A DNA stretch of 11,831 nt, taken from an uncultured Roseiflexaceae bacterium (GTDB lineage Bacteria > Chloroflexota > Chloroflexia > Chloroflexales > Roseiflexaceae). The stretch covers positions 1-11,831 of the forward strand of contig CALKHR010000007.1 of NCBI GenBank assembly GCA_937988885.1, read 5' to 3'. The position numbers and the translations under genes were made by a program. The notes beneath the pieces were generated by a model. That model made no database searches and was not told where the DNA came from. It saw only the letters and a program-made list of their open reading frames with translations. Below, one piece after another: positions 5,868 to 11,831 of this stretch (position 1 is its first letter; the number at the start of each line of letters is the position of its first letter).

Positions 5868-6974
5868 TTAGCTTGCTGTTTGTAGCCGTACCAATAGCTC
5901 GTGATACGCCGCCCGATCGATCGGCAGATCGACGGGTTGGCCGAGGTGGCTCGATAAAGTGATGGCGTTCGCGAGTTCGAGCGATTGACGTCCTTCGCTG
6001 CCGTGCACGAGCGGCGGTCGCCCGGTGCGAATGGCTTCTTGCAGATCGAGGTAGACCGCCAAATGCCCGCCGCCCTCGGTTGGCAGCGTGGGTGTTTCGA
6101 CCTGCGACTTGGGCGCCGCGAACATCTCTTTGCTGGTCGCTAGAAACTCGCTCAGCGGCTGATCGAAGCGCCGGATGGTGAGCTGCGTGCCCTGCAACTC
6201 GATCGATGCCCGATCTCCCACGATCTGCAATTGTCGTGGAGCGCCGGCCTCGACAGTGCTGAAGTACAGATAGCCAGGCGCACCGTTCTCGAATTCGAGC
6301 ATCGCTTGGGCGGTATCTTCGACCTCGATTGCGTGGGCGCGGGTGCGGGTCCATCCCCAAACGCGCTTGGGCAATCCGGCCAGGTAACAGAGCATATCTA
6401 AGCCGTGTGGCCCCTGATTCATCAGCACGCCGCCACCCTCGCCGCGCCAACTGCCCCGCCATCCCGCCGATTGGTAGTAGGCGGCGGGGCGGAACCACGG
6501 CTCGATCGCTAGGACGCGCACAAGTTCGCCCAGTTCGCCCCGCTCGATCATCGCGCGGGCGGCGGCGGCTTCGGGCCGGAAGCGGTATTGGAAGCTGACT
6601 GCTAGCCAGCGTCCGGCGGCCTCGGCGGCGGCGATCATCGCGTCAGCCTCGGCGACCTCTACGGCGATCGGTTTTTCGACCAGTACATGCGCACCGGCCT
6701 TGAAGCAATCGAGTGCGATCGGGGCGTGGAAGGGGTGTGGTACGCAGATCACCGCGACATCGGGCTGAATCTCGGCCAACATCGCGCGGTAATCGGTGAA
6801 GAAGGGCACATTGGCGGCTTCGGCACGTGGCGCTCCTCGGGCCTCATCAAGATCCGACATCGCCACGATTTGAGCATCTGGTATTTGCGCAAGCGCCTGC
6901 AGATGGGTCGGCGCAATCACGCCACCGCACCCAATCACGGCATAGCGCAGCCGTGTGAGAGGAGAATCGTTCAC
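5868..6974 (-). CDS. Gfo/Idh/MocA family NAD(P)-dependent oxidoreductase (first gene of pair)
   Basis: The 368-residue protein has an N-terminal Rossmann segment (YAVIGCGGVIAPTH, residues 11-24) and EKP with Lys101 (LVEKPIAV). The C-terminal substrate domain contains GGGVLMNQGPHGLD with His190 and Asp193. The proposed start is GTG at 6974-6972, about ten residues before the Rossmann strand. There is no ATG in a sensible place, and only a weak purine-rich stretch (AAGAG) precedes it. A perfect consensus promoter lies about 60 bases upstream, and the next gene, another family member, follows after 14 bases. The pair probably performs linked redox steps on a sugar or ketosugar, perhaps with the downstream TIM-barrel isomerase. 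The pathway is inferred from gene context alone. Confidence 0.92.
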   Translation of the reverse strand: MNDSPLTRLRYAVIGCGGVIAPTHLQALAQIPDAQIVAMSDLDEARGAPRAEAANVPFFTDYRAMLAEIQPDVAVICVPHPFHAPIALDCFKAGAHVLVEKPIAVEVAEADAMIAAAEAAGRWLAVSFQYRFRPEAAAARAMIERGELGELVRVLAIEPWFRPAAYYQSAGWRGSWRGEGGGVLMNQGPHGLDMLCYLAGLPKRVWGWTRTRAHAIEVEDTAQAMLEFENGAPGYLYFSTVEAGAPRQLQIVGDRASIELQGTQLTIRRFDQPLSEFLATSKEMFAAPKSQVETPTLPTEGGGHLAVYLDLQEAIRTGRPPLVHGSEGRQSLELANAITLSSHLGQPVDLPIDRAAYHELLVRLQTAS

Positions 6975-7031
6975 GTCGCGCTCTTTCTCTTGAGGGGCGA
7001 ATTGGGTGGATTGCTGGCTGGATGAGCGCCG

Positions 7032-7060
7032 ATTATACGAGCGAGCGTAGCGCTTGTCAA
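7032..7060 (-). promoter_or_regulatory. Perfect consensus sigma-70-type promoter for the Gfo/Idh/MocA pair
   Basis: On the minus strand TTGACA (7060-7055) and TATAAT (7037-7032) are separated by exactly 17 bases. Transcription would start near 7025, about 50 bases before the GTG start at 6974. The -35 box begins 14 bases after the stop of the tetR-like gene. The spacer carries repeated GAGCG/AGCGCT elements that might bind a regulator, but no clean operator is seen. Confidence 0.88.
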
Positions 7061-7073
7061 TTGCTCCGTGCGC

Positions 7074-7685
7074 TCAGCGTCGCCGCAAACCCTCGATGAA
7101 GAGCTGACGAATCGTGTTCATGATGCGCTCGTGCGTGAGTTGATGCCCTTGGTAGGCGTGTTGCACGAGGGGCGGCGCAATGATGTGCAGTAGGGCATCG
7201 GTCACGAACGGCGTTTCGATCTCGATGATATGCCCTAGCTGATGGGCCTGTTGCAGCGTTGTGCTGATGTGATCGTGCATCCGCACATAATGCGGCATCG
7301 AGAACAGCTCGGGCCGCCGCTCGCCCGACGACGCTTCTTGGATAACGGAGAGCAGCGGCGTGTGTTGCACGACCAGTTTCAGCAGCGCATCAACCATATA
7401 TTCCAGATGCCCCAAGGGATCGTCGAGGTGTTGCGCATAGTGGCGCTCGACCTCGGCCATAAAGTGCGCGAAATCGTCTTGCAGCAGCGCGATACAGATC
7501 TCACCCTTATGCGCGAAGCGCCTGTAGAGCGTGCCAACGCCGACATGCGCGGCTTGGGCGATCTCGTTCATCGTGGTCTGCTCGACGCCTTGGCTGGCGA
7601 AGAGTTTGCGGGCGGCTTGGATGATACGCTCGCGGTTGGCGGCTGCATCGCGCCGCTCTCGTCGTGCTGTCACTGTTGAGTCCAT
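7074..7685 (-). CDS. TetR/AcrR family transcriptional repressor
   Basis: The 203-residue protein has an N-terminal TetR DNA-binding domain (about residues 14-62). It shows ERIIQAARKLFASQGVEQTT, then the helix-turn-helix MNEIAQAAHVGVGTLYRRFAHK at 39-60, with the typical GTLYRRF recognition helix. The rest is an all-helical, variable ligand-binding and dimerisation domain that does not reveal the ligand. The length is normal for the family. It is divergent from a DHA2 multidrug exporter, and a 34-bp palindrome sits between the two starts. The simplest reading is that it represses the exporter and itself, and is released by an exported toxic compound. ATG 7685 is the start; its ribosome binding site is poor. 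Confidence 0.94.
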   Translation of the reverse strand: MDSTVTARRERRDAAANRERIIQAARKLFASQGVEQTTMNEIAQAAHVGVGTLYRRFAHKGEICIALLQDDFAHFMAEVERHYAQHLDDPLGHLEYMVDALLKLVVQHTPLLSVIQEASSGERRPELFSMPHYVRMHDHISTTLQQAHQLGHIIEIETPFVTDALLHIIAPPLVQHAYQGHQLTHERIMNTIRQLFIEGLRRR

Positions 7686-7704
7686 AAGCTACTTTGTGAA
7701 ATCG

Positions 7705-7733
7705 TTGACAAATAAAAACCTTTGCTCTATACT
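7705..7733 (+). promoter_or_regulatory. Promoter of the MFS exporter gene
   Basis: TTGACA (7705-7710), a 17-base spacer, then TATACT (7728-7733). The -10 box forms the outer part of the left arm of the palindromic operator, and the expected start near 7740 also falls inside it. A bound repressor would therefore block RNA polymerase directly. Confidence 0.9.
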
Positions 7734-7761
7734 TAAGCGGAATACATTCCGCTTAAGTATA
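7728..7761. promoter_or_regulatory. 34-bp palindromic operator, probable TetR-family binding site
   Basis: TATACTTAAGCGGAAT (7728-7743) and ATTCCGCTTAAGTATA (7746-7761) are perfect 16-base inverted arms around a central AC. By symmetry the palindrome gives a TATACT -10 box on each strand. On the minus strand TTGAAA lies 19 bases upstream of it, a possible promoter for the repressor gene. The position between the divergent tetR-like and exporter genes makes this the likely site of autoregulation and exporter repression. Confidence 0.9.
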
Positions 7762-7785
7762 CCATAATTAAGGTGGCAAGTTTCA

Positions 7786-9351
7786 ATGAGTACAACCCGG
7801 AGGCGTGAGACACTATTAGCAATGGGCGGTTTGGCGCTCGTCCTGTTCCTGGTCTCACTGGATCAAACGATTGTTGGCACGGCGATGCCACGTATTGTAG
7901 CTGAACTTCATGGTTTTGAGCTATATGCTTGGGTTACGACCGCATATTTGTTGTTCGAGACTGCAGTGATCCCGATTGTGGGTAAACTCGGCGATATTTT
8001 CGGGCGTAAGTGGATCGAGATTGCCGGTGTGGCGGTGTTCCTCGCTACGAGTGCGCTGTGTGGTATGGCCCAAAATATGATTTGGCTGATCCTCGCCCGT
8101 GGTTTGCAAGGCATCGGCGGCGGTATGATCTTCGCCACCACATTCGCATTGGTAGCCGATATTTTCCCCGATCTGAAGGAGCGCGCACGCTATCAGGGTC
8201 TGCTCTTTTCCGTCTTCACTCTTTCGAGTGTGCTTGGGCCTGTCATCGGCGGCACGATCACGGATACGATCGGCTGGCGCTGGCTGTTCTACATCAATAT
8301 CCCGTTGGGTGCCTTGACGCTGTTCCTGTTGCCCAAAGTGCTGCCGACGAACGAGCCGCAGAAGGCGAAAATCGACTACTGGGGCGCGATCACGAGCGCG
8401 ATTGGCGTCATCATCCTGCTGCTGTCGGTTGAGATGCTGAACTTCGGTTATGCCTTGACTTCGCCGCTGATTTTGACGGGCTTGGTGGTCGGTATCCTGT
8501 TCCTGGCGCTGTTCCTGTTCATCGAGACGCGCGTGCCGGACCCGATCATCCCGCTGCACATTTTCCGCAACCGCACGCTTTCGGCGACTACTGCGGTGAT
8601 GTTCATGAACTCGATCGCGATGTTTGGCGTGATCGTGTACACGCCGCTGTTTGCGCAGGGTGTGTTGGGCGTTTCGCCGAGCACGTCGGGCCTGCTGATG
8701 ATCCCGATGAGCATCACTATGACCTCGATGGGCATTATCGTGGGCCAGTTGATGGCGAAGTTCGAGGTGATTAAGCCGTTTCTGCTGCTCGGCCATGTGA
8801 TCCTGATCATCGGTGGTCTGCTGATGCTGACGCTTTCGCCGACCAGCAACCCGTTGATGCTGTCGTTCTTCCTGTTCGTGATAGCGTTGGGCATGGGTGG
8901 TCTGATGCCCGCCACGACGATGGCGATCCAGCTTTCGGTGAACCCTCGCGAGATCGGTGTGGCGACCGCTGCCACGCAGTACATTCGCTCGATCGGCGCG
9001 ACCATCGGCACCGCTGCGATCGGTATGGTGGTGACGGGTCAGTATTTGCGTCGGTTCCAGAGCATCCTGCCGAACGATGTGCCTACTGAGGCGGCGGAAC
9101 TGTTGCACAATCCGAACGCCCTGATCAACGCTGAGGAGATGCAGAAGCTGAACGATGTGCTGAGCAACTTCCCGAACAGCGGCGAATTGCTGAACATGCT
9201 GCTCAACACCACCCGCGAGAGTTTGACGCAGGCCGTGCACAGCGGCTTCTGGGTGATGGTTGTCAGCACGGCGATTGCGCTGGCTTTGGTGACGCTGGTC
9301 GCGAACCTGCGGCTGACGGGTGGCCCGCGCACCGGAGCGCCGATGCACTAA
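7786..9351 (+). CDS. DHA2-type MFS multidrug exporter (14 TM)
   Basis: The 521-residue protein has the length and hydrophobic pattern of 14-helix drug:proton antiporters of the major facilitator superfamily. Motifs seen: SLDQTIVGTAMPRI in helix 1 (residues 24-37, DHA2 motif D1); motif A GKLGDIFGRK (66-75); motif B ARGLQGIGGG (104-113) with the conserved Arg105; motif C SVLGPVIGG (148-156); and WRWLFYINIP (164-173). It should sit in the cytoplasmic membrane and expel a lipophilic or cationic toxic compound. The ATG at 7786 is preceded by AAGGTGG. It is divergent from a TetR-type repressor with an operator covering its promoter, and a terminator follows it, so it is a single-gene unit. The exported compound cannot be predicted. 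Confidence 0.95.
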   Translation: MSTTRRRETLLAMGGLALVLFLVSLDQTIVGTAMPRIVAELHGFELYAWVTTAYLLFETAVIPIVGKLGDIFGRKWIEIAGVAVFLATSALCGMAQNMIWLILARGLQGIGGGMIFATTFALVADIFPDLKERARYQGLLFSVFTLSSVLGPVIGGTITDTIGWRWLFYINIPLGALTLFLLPKVLPTNEPQKAKIDYWGAITSAIGVIILLLSVEMLNFGYALTSPLILTGLVVGILFLALFLFIETRVPDPIIPLHIFRNRTLSATTAVMFMNSIAMFGVIVYTPLFAQGVLGVSPSTSGLLMIPMSITMTSMGIIVGQLMAKFEVIKPFLLLGHVILIIGGLLMLTLSPTSNPLMLSFFLFVIALGMGGLMPATTMAIQLSVNPREIGVATAATQYIRSIGATIGTAAIGMVVTGQYLRRFQSILPNDVPTEAAELLHNPNALINAEEMQKLNDVLSNFPNSGELLNMLLNTTRESLTQAVHSGFWVMVVSTAIALALVTLVANLRLTGGPRTGAPMH

Positions 9352-9369
9352 CGTTCTCTGTACGCTGTT

Positions 9370-9410
9370 AGAAGGAGCCTTTTGCCGAGTGCAAAGGGCT
9401 CTTTCTCTAT
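9370..9410 (+). terminator. Terminator of the MFS exporter gene
   Basis: GAGCCTTTTGC (9375-9385) pairs with GCAAAGGGCTC (9391-9401) with one G-U pair and a 5-base loop. The stem extends through AGAAG/TTTCT to 9370 and 9406, so the T-rich tract partly lies in the stem. It begins 18 bases after the exporter stop. Confidence 0.82.
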
Positions 9411-9415
9411 TACGA

Positions 9416-9444
9416 TTGACAAATCGCCCCCTTGCTGCTACCCT
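9416..9444 (+). promoter_or_regulatory. Probable promoter of the TSUP permease gene
   Basis: TTGACA (9416-9421), a 17-base spacer, then TACCCT (9439-9444). The -35 is perfect and the -10 moderate. It lies directly after the exporter terminator and about 90 bases before the permease start. Confidence 0.6.
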
Positions 9445-9535
9445 CTCCCTTCGCGTGTGGCGACCCTGCCATCTTGTGGCGAGCTGCATACACTCACTCT
9501 TCCTGTAACCACACACATACACTATCGAGGAAACC

Positions 9536-10285
9536 ATGTTGTTATGGTGGCAGTGGGCGCTGATGGCCCTGGCTGCGTTCTTGTCGGGTGTCGGAAAGAC
9601 GGGTATCGCGGGACTCGGCATCCTCGCTGTGGCAATGTTCGCCTCGGTGCTACCCGCCCGCGAGTCGGTCGGCACGATGTTGGTGTTGCTGCTGGCTGGC
9701 GATGTTGTCGCGGTATGGAGTTATCGCCGCGACGCCGAGTGGCGCTATCTGTGGCGCATCTTCCCGTGGGCTGGCGCGGGCGTGCTGATCGGCGCGTTCG
9801 CTATGGGCCAGATCGACGACGTGCAGATCCGTCGGCTGATCGGTGCGGTGCTGATCGGTCTGATCGTCCTGTATATGGCGCGTCAGTGGCTGACGCGCAA
9901 TGTGCCGAAATCCGATGGCGAACAGCCCGCGATGGCGCCCTGGCTGGTCGGCGCAACCGGAATCCTGGCTGGCTTCACCACTATGGTTGCCAACGCCTCC
10001 GGCCCGGTGATGATCCTCTACCTGCTGGCGCTGCGCTTGCCGAAGTTCGTGTTTATGGGCACCACCGCGTGGTTCTTCCTCATCCTTAACTCGTTCAAAG
10101 TGCCCTTCAATATCGCTCTGGACATGATCACCTGGAACTCGTTGCTGACGAGCGTGTGGCTGATCCCGTTCAGCGTGGTCGGCGCACTGTGGGGCCGCTG
10201 GGTGCTGAAGGTCGTTGATCAGCAGCGCTTCGAGCAACTCGCCCTGTTGCTCACTCTGGTGGCTGCCGTGCGCCTGATGCTCTAG
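9536..10285 (+). CDS. TSUP family (TauE/SafE-like) membrane permease
   Basis: The 249-residue, highly hydrophobic protein has the two-repeat layout of the TauE/SafE family (formerly DUF81). The N-terminal half carries AAFLSGVGKTGIAGLG (residues 13-28), and the second half carries a related ATGILAGFTTMVANASGPV (140-158). Eight or so membrane segments are predicted by eye. Family members move sulfite, sulfonates, sulfoacetate or other small organic anions across the cytoplasmic membrane. Nothing here points to a specific one, and no sulfur-metabolism gene is nearby. The ATG at 9536 has GAGGA upstream at good spacing. The ABC ATPase gene starts 85 bases downstream on the same strand and could share the transcript. 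Confidence 0.9.
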   Translation: MLLWWQWALMALAAFLSGVGKTGIAGLGILAVAMFASVLPARESVGTMLVLLLAGDVVAVWSYRRDAEWRYLWRIFPWAGAGVLIGAFAMGQIDDVQIRRLIGAVLIGLIVLYMARQWLTRNVPKSDGEQPAMAPWLVGATGILAGFTTMVANASGPVMILYLLALRLPKFVFMGTTAWFFLILNSFKVPFNIALDMITWNSLLTSVWLIPFSVVGALWGRWVLKVVDQQRFEQLALLLTLVAAVRLML

Positions 10286-10329
10286 CGCAATTCAGCCCTG
10301 AGTATGAGTACACTGCGGCCCGTTCGCGC

Positions 10330-10335
10330 TACAAT
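10330..10335 (+). promoter_or_regulatory. Possible -10 box before the ABC ATPase gene
   Basis: TACAAT at 10330-10335 lies about 35 bases before the ATPase start, but no convincing -35 is found at normal spacing. The gene may instead be read through from the permease gene, as no terminator is seen between them. Confidence 0.25.
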
Positions 10336-10370
10336 GGCCCTTCCGCAAATCTGAAGTTTGGGAGGTGCGT

Positions 10371-11378
10371 ATGTCGTTGATCGAGGCCGAGCATGTCCAA
10401 AAGGTCTTTCGGGTCGCTACGCGGCGTACAGGTCGCCTGGCTGCCGTGCGCACGCTACTCGCTCGCGATTACCGCGATGTGCGAGCGGTCGATGATGTGT
10501 CGTTCAAAGTCGAGGCTGGCGAGATGGTCGGCTACATCGGCCCGAACGGCGCGGGCAAATCGACTACCATCAAGATGCTGACGGGCATTTTGGTGCCCAG
10601 CGGTGGGCGCATTGAGGTCGATGGACGGGTGCCGCACTTGCAGCGCCGAGAGCATGTGCGGCGGCTCGGCGTTGTGTTTGGGCAGCGCACGCAACTCTGG
10701 TGGGATCTGCCTGTGATCGAGTCGCTCGAACTGCTGCAGCACATCTACCGCATCCCGACGCAGCGTTGGCGCGAAAACCTCGATACCTTCAGCCAACTGC
10801 TCGATCTCGGCCCGTTCCTCGAAACGCCGGTCCGCCAACTCTCGCTGGGCCAGCGTATGCGCGCCGACTTGGCCGCCGCCCTGCTGCACGACCCGAAGAT
10901 TCTGTTCCTCGATGAGCCGACCATCGGCCTCGATGTTGTGGCCCGCGAGCGCATCCGCCAGTTTCTCACCTCCATCAACCGCGAGCGCGGCGTGACCGTG
11001 CTGCTCACCACCCACGATCTCGATGATGTGGTGCGGCTCTGCCCACGCGTGGTGCTGATCGACCATGGCCGCGTGATCTTCGATGGCGCGGTGGAGCACC
11101 TGCGCACCAGCTTTGGTCGCCAGCGCACGCTCGTGCTCGATCTCAGCGAAGCCGAGGACCCCACGCAGCCGATCAGTGTGTCGCATGCCGAGGTGCTGCG
11201 CCGCGATGGCCCGCGCGTCTGGCTCGGCTTCGATCGCGACGCCATCTCTGCCGCCGACCTGATCGCCCAAGTGGTGGCGCGCTACCGCATCCGCGACCTC
11301 ACCATCGTCGAGCCGGATATCGAGGCGGTGGTGCGCGGCATCTACGAGAGTGGCAGCCTTACGCACACCACTCGCTAG
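10371..11378 (+). CDS. ABC-2 type exporter ATP-binding protein
   Basis: The 335-residue protein is a complete ABC ATPase: Walker A GPNGAGKS (57-64), Q-loop Gln105 (VVFGQRTQLWWDLP), signature LSLGQRMRADL (157-167), Walker B ILFLDEPTIGLD (177-188) and H-loop His215 (TTHDLDDV). The long N-terminal lead-in (FRVATRRTG…VRAVDDVSF), the FGQRTQLWWDLP segment and the roughly 100-residue C-terminal extension are typical of the ABC-2 exporter ATPase group usually encoded with two membrane permeases. ATG 10371 is chosen because GGGAGG ends five bases upstream; a GTG at 10365 overlaps that site. No permease follows within the window: downstream is a 280-base gap and then a transposon end. Its partner may lie beyond the element, elsewhere, or be lost. 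Substrate unknown. Confidence 0.93.
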   Translation: MSLIEAEHVQKVFRVATRRTGRLAAVRTLLARDYRDVRAVDDVSFKVEAGEMVGYIGPNGAGKSTTIKMLTGILVPSGGRIEVDGRVPHLQRREHVRRLGVVFGQRTQLWWDLPVIESLELLQHIYRIPTQRWRENLDTFSQLLDLGPFLETPVRQLSLGQRMRADLAAALLHDPKILFLDEPTIGLDVVARERIRQFLTSINRERGVTVLLTTHDLDDVVRLCPRVVLIDHGRVIFDGAVEHLRTSFGRQRTLVLDLSEAEDPTQPISVSHAEVLRRDGPRVWLGFDRDAISAADLIAQVVARYRIRDLTIVEPDIEAVVRGIYESGSLTHTTR

Positions 11379-11625
11379 CTTCAACCCGCCGCGAGTCTCC
11401 ATCATTTTCGCGCATTGCAGCGCCGTTCGGGCTGTTGGGCGTATGGTGATCGAACGAGCCGCCGCCTAACCGCCCGTCGCTGCGGCAACCGCGCATTAAC
11501 CCCAGCGCGGGCCGCCAACCAGGATGCCCCAACCGCGCATTGTTCACTGTCTCACGCACGCCGCTGCATCGGCACAACCTGAGCTTTCCGTTATCTTCTA
11601 GCGCATCGAGATGACAAAAAATCTA
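11379..11625. other. Intergenic stretch with short direct repeats
   Basis: About 250 GC-rich bases with no credible gene. CAACCGCGCATT occurs twice (11486-11497 and 11530-11541), and its CGCGCATT core also at 11409-11416. There is no trace of the permease genes expected after the ABC ATPase and no clear terminator. Confidence 0.45.
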
Positions 11626-11654
11626 TTGTTTGCCTCGATCGCTACTGTTATACT
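11626..11654 (+). promoter_or_regulatory. tnpB: Promoter reading into the IS200/IS605-type element
   Basis: TTGTTT (11626-11631), a 17-base spacer, then TATACT (11649-11654). Transcription would start around 11661, almost exactly at the proposed element boundary, so tnpB would be driven from a host promoter just outside the element, or the boundary lies further left. Confidence 0.65.
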
Positions 11655-11744
11655 AGCTTTACAGAAAAGGCGGCAGAAAGCCCCGTGCCTTTAGGCCGGG
11701 GATGAATGCCGTCCTCGATAGCCAATGAAACGCACTGGCACACA

Positions 11745-11768
11745 CGGATAGCACTTGCGTTCTATCCG
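11745..11768 (+). other. Second hairpin in the tnpB leader
   Basis: CGGATAG (11745-11751) and CTATCCG (11762-11768) form a perfect 7-bp stem with a 10-base loop, 22 bases before the tnpB start. No T run follows. It may be a structured part of the element's leader RNA. Confidence 0.4.
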
Positions 11769-11790
11769 AAGTTAAACCATAATAGACGGT

Positions 11791-11831
11791 ATGAGCGTTC
11801 TGCCTAAATCCGCATATCAGTACCGTCTGCA
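11791..11831 (+). CDS. tnpB: TnpB (IS200/IS605 OrfB), N-terminus only, cut by window edge
   Basis: The last 41 bases encode MSVLPKSAYQYRL plus a partial CA codon (His or Gln). The (K)SAYQYRLHP-like start is characteristic of TnpB proteins, which commonly begin with a Y(K/Q)YR(L/I)YP motif near residue 10. Full-length members are RNA-guided, RuvC-type nucleases encoded by IS200/IS605-type elements. The catalytic residues and zinc finger would lie outside this window, so activity cannot be judged. The ribosome binding site is weak (GACGG). Support comes from the element end just upstream, with its ISHp608-like hairpin and TTAC/AAAG pair. Confidence 0.72.
   Translation, partial: MSVLPKSAYQYRL

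Larger units (their letters stand above)
11663..11831 (+). mobile_element. Left end of an IS200/IS605-type element, continues past the window
   Basis: The sequence shows TTAC at 11659-11662, then 14 bases, then AAAG (11677-11680) immediately 5' of an imperfect hairpin: CCCCG (11681-11685), an unpaired T (11686), GCC, loop TTTA, GGC, and CGGGG (11697-11701). From established knowledge of ISHp608, the left end is cleaved after TTAC, AAAG at the hairpin foot acts as the guide, and the hairpin carries a bulged T read by the TnpA transposase. All these parts are present in the right order and at similar spacing. An outer stem GGCGGCA/TGCCGTC (11669-11675/11707-11713) encloses the hairpin. tnpB begins 128 bases inside and no tnpA lies between, so the element may carry only tnpB, or have tnpA further on. 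Confidence 0.72.

Noticed and set aside
5854..6498. Long upstream extension of the second Gfo/Idh/MocA gene
   Set aside because: It only overlaps the first oxidoreductase in another frame and is Arg-rich; the Rossmann fold begins right at ATG 5853, which has a ribosome binding site.
7921..9675. 584-codon minus-strand frame opposite the MFS exporter
   Set aside because: Composition (Arg, Gln, His rich) is that of an antisense shadow of a GC-rich membrane protein gene, with no recognisable domain.
10455..11405. 316-codon minus-strand frame opposite the ABC ATPase
   Set aside because: Antisense to a gene with every ABC motif intact; no domain of its own.
11669..11713. Hammerhead-like ribozyme, suggested by GAAA and ATGAA in the internal loop
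   Set aside because: The required CTGATGA core and three-stem junction are absent; the transposon-end hairpin explains the structure better.

Overview
The window looks like chromosomal DNA from a GC-rich bacterium, most likely a member of the Chloroflexota. That is an inference from the RsbR-type membrane STAS proteins, the Gfo/Idh/MocA and TIM-barrel sugar genes, and the general gene style; no rRNA or other marker is present to prove it. No tRNA, rRNA or CRISPR array was seen.

Layout from left to right. Positions 1-200 (minus) hold an open frame running off the left edge that resembles an internal piece of a TnpB-type transposon protein. A YbgC/FadM-like hotdog thioesterase follows (314-739, plus), then about 580 bases without a convincing gene, AT-rich in its second half and containing hairpins. 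Next come two tandem paralogous membrane proteins (1322-2410 and 2524-3609, plus), each with six predicted membrane segments, a coiled coil and a C-terminal RsbR-type STAS domain, closed by a strong terminator. A minus-strand sugar-metabolism block follows: a TIM-barrel sugar isomerase/epimerase (3732-4592) and two adjacent Gfo/Idh/MocA oxidoreductases (4837-5853 and 5868-6974). The oxidoreductase pair is driven by a perfect consensus promoter at 7032-7060.

A TetR repressor (7074-7685, minus) and a 14-TM DHA2-type drug exporter (7786-9351, plus) are divergent. Between them lies a 34-bp palindrome that contains the exporter's -10 box, a textbook local repressor/efflux pair. Downstream are a TSUP (TauE/SafE-like) permease (9536-10285) and an ABC-2 type ATPase (10371-11378). 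The ATPase has no permease partner visible in the window.

The right end (about 11663 onward) is the left end of an IS200/IS605-type element. It shows a TTAC site, an AAAG guide-like tetranucleotide at the foot of an imperfect hairpin with a bulged T (the ISHp608 layout), a second leader hairpin, and the first 13 codons of tnpB at 11791.

The observations most worth following up are acidic residues replacing the phosphorylatable Thr in both STAS domains, the ISHp608-like element end, the operator/promoter overlap, and a very long perfect terminator-like stem (4701-4748) pointing the wrong way between two minus-strand genes.
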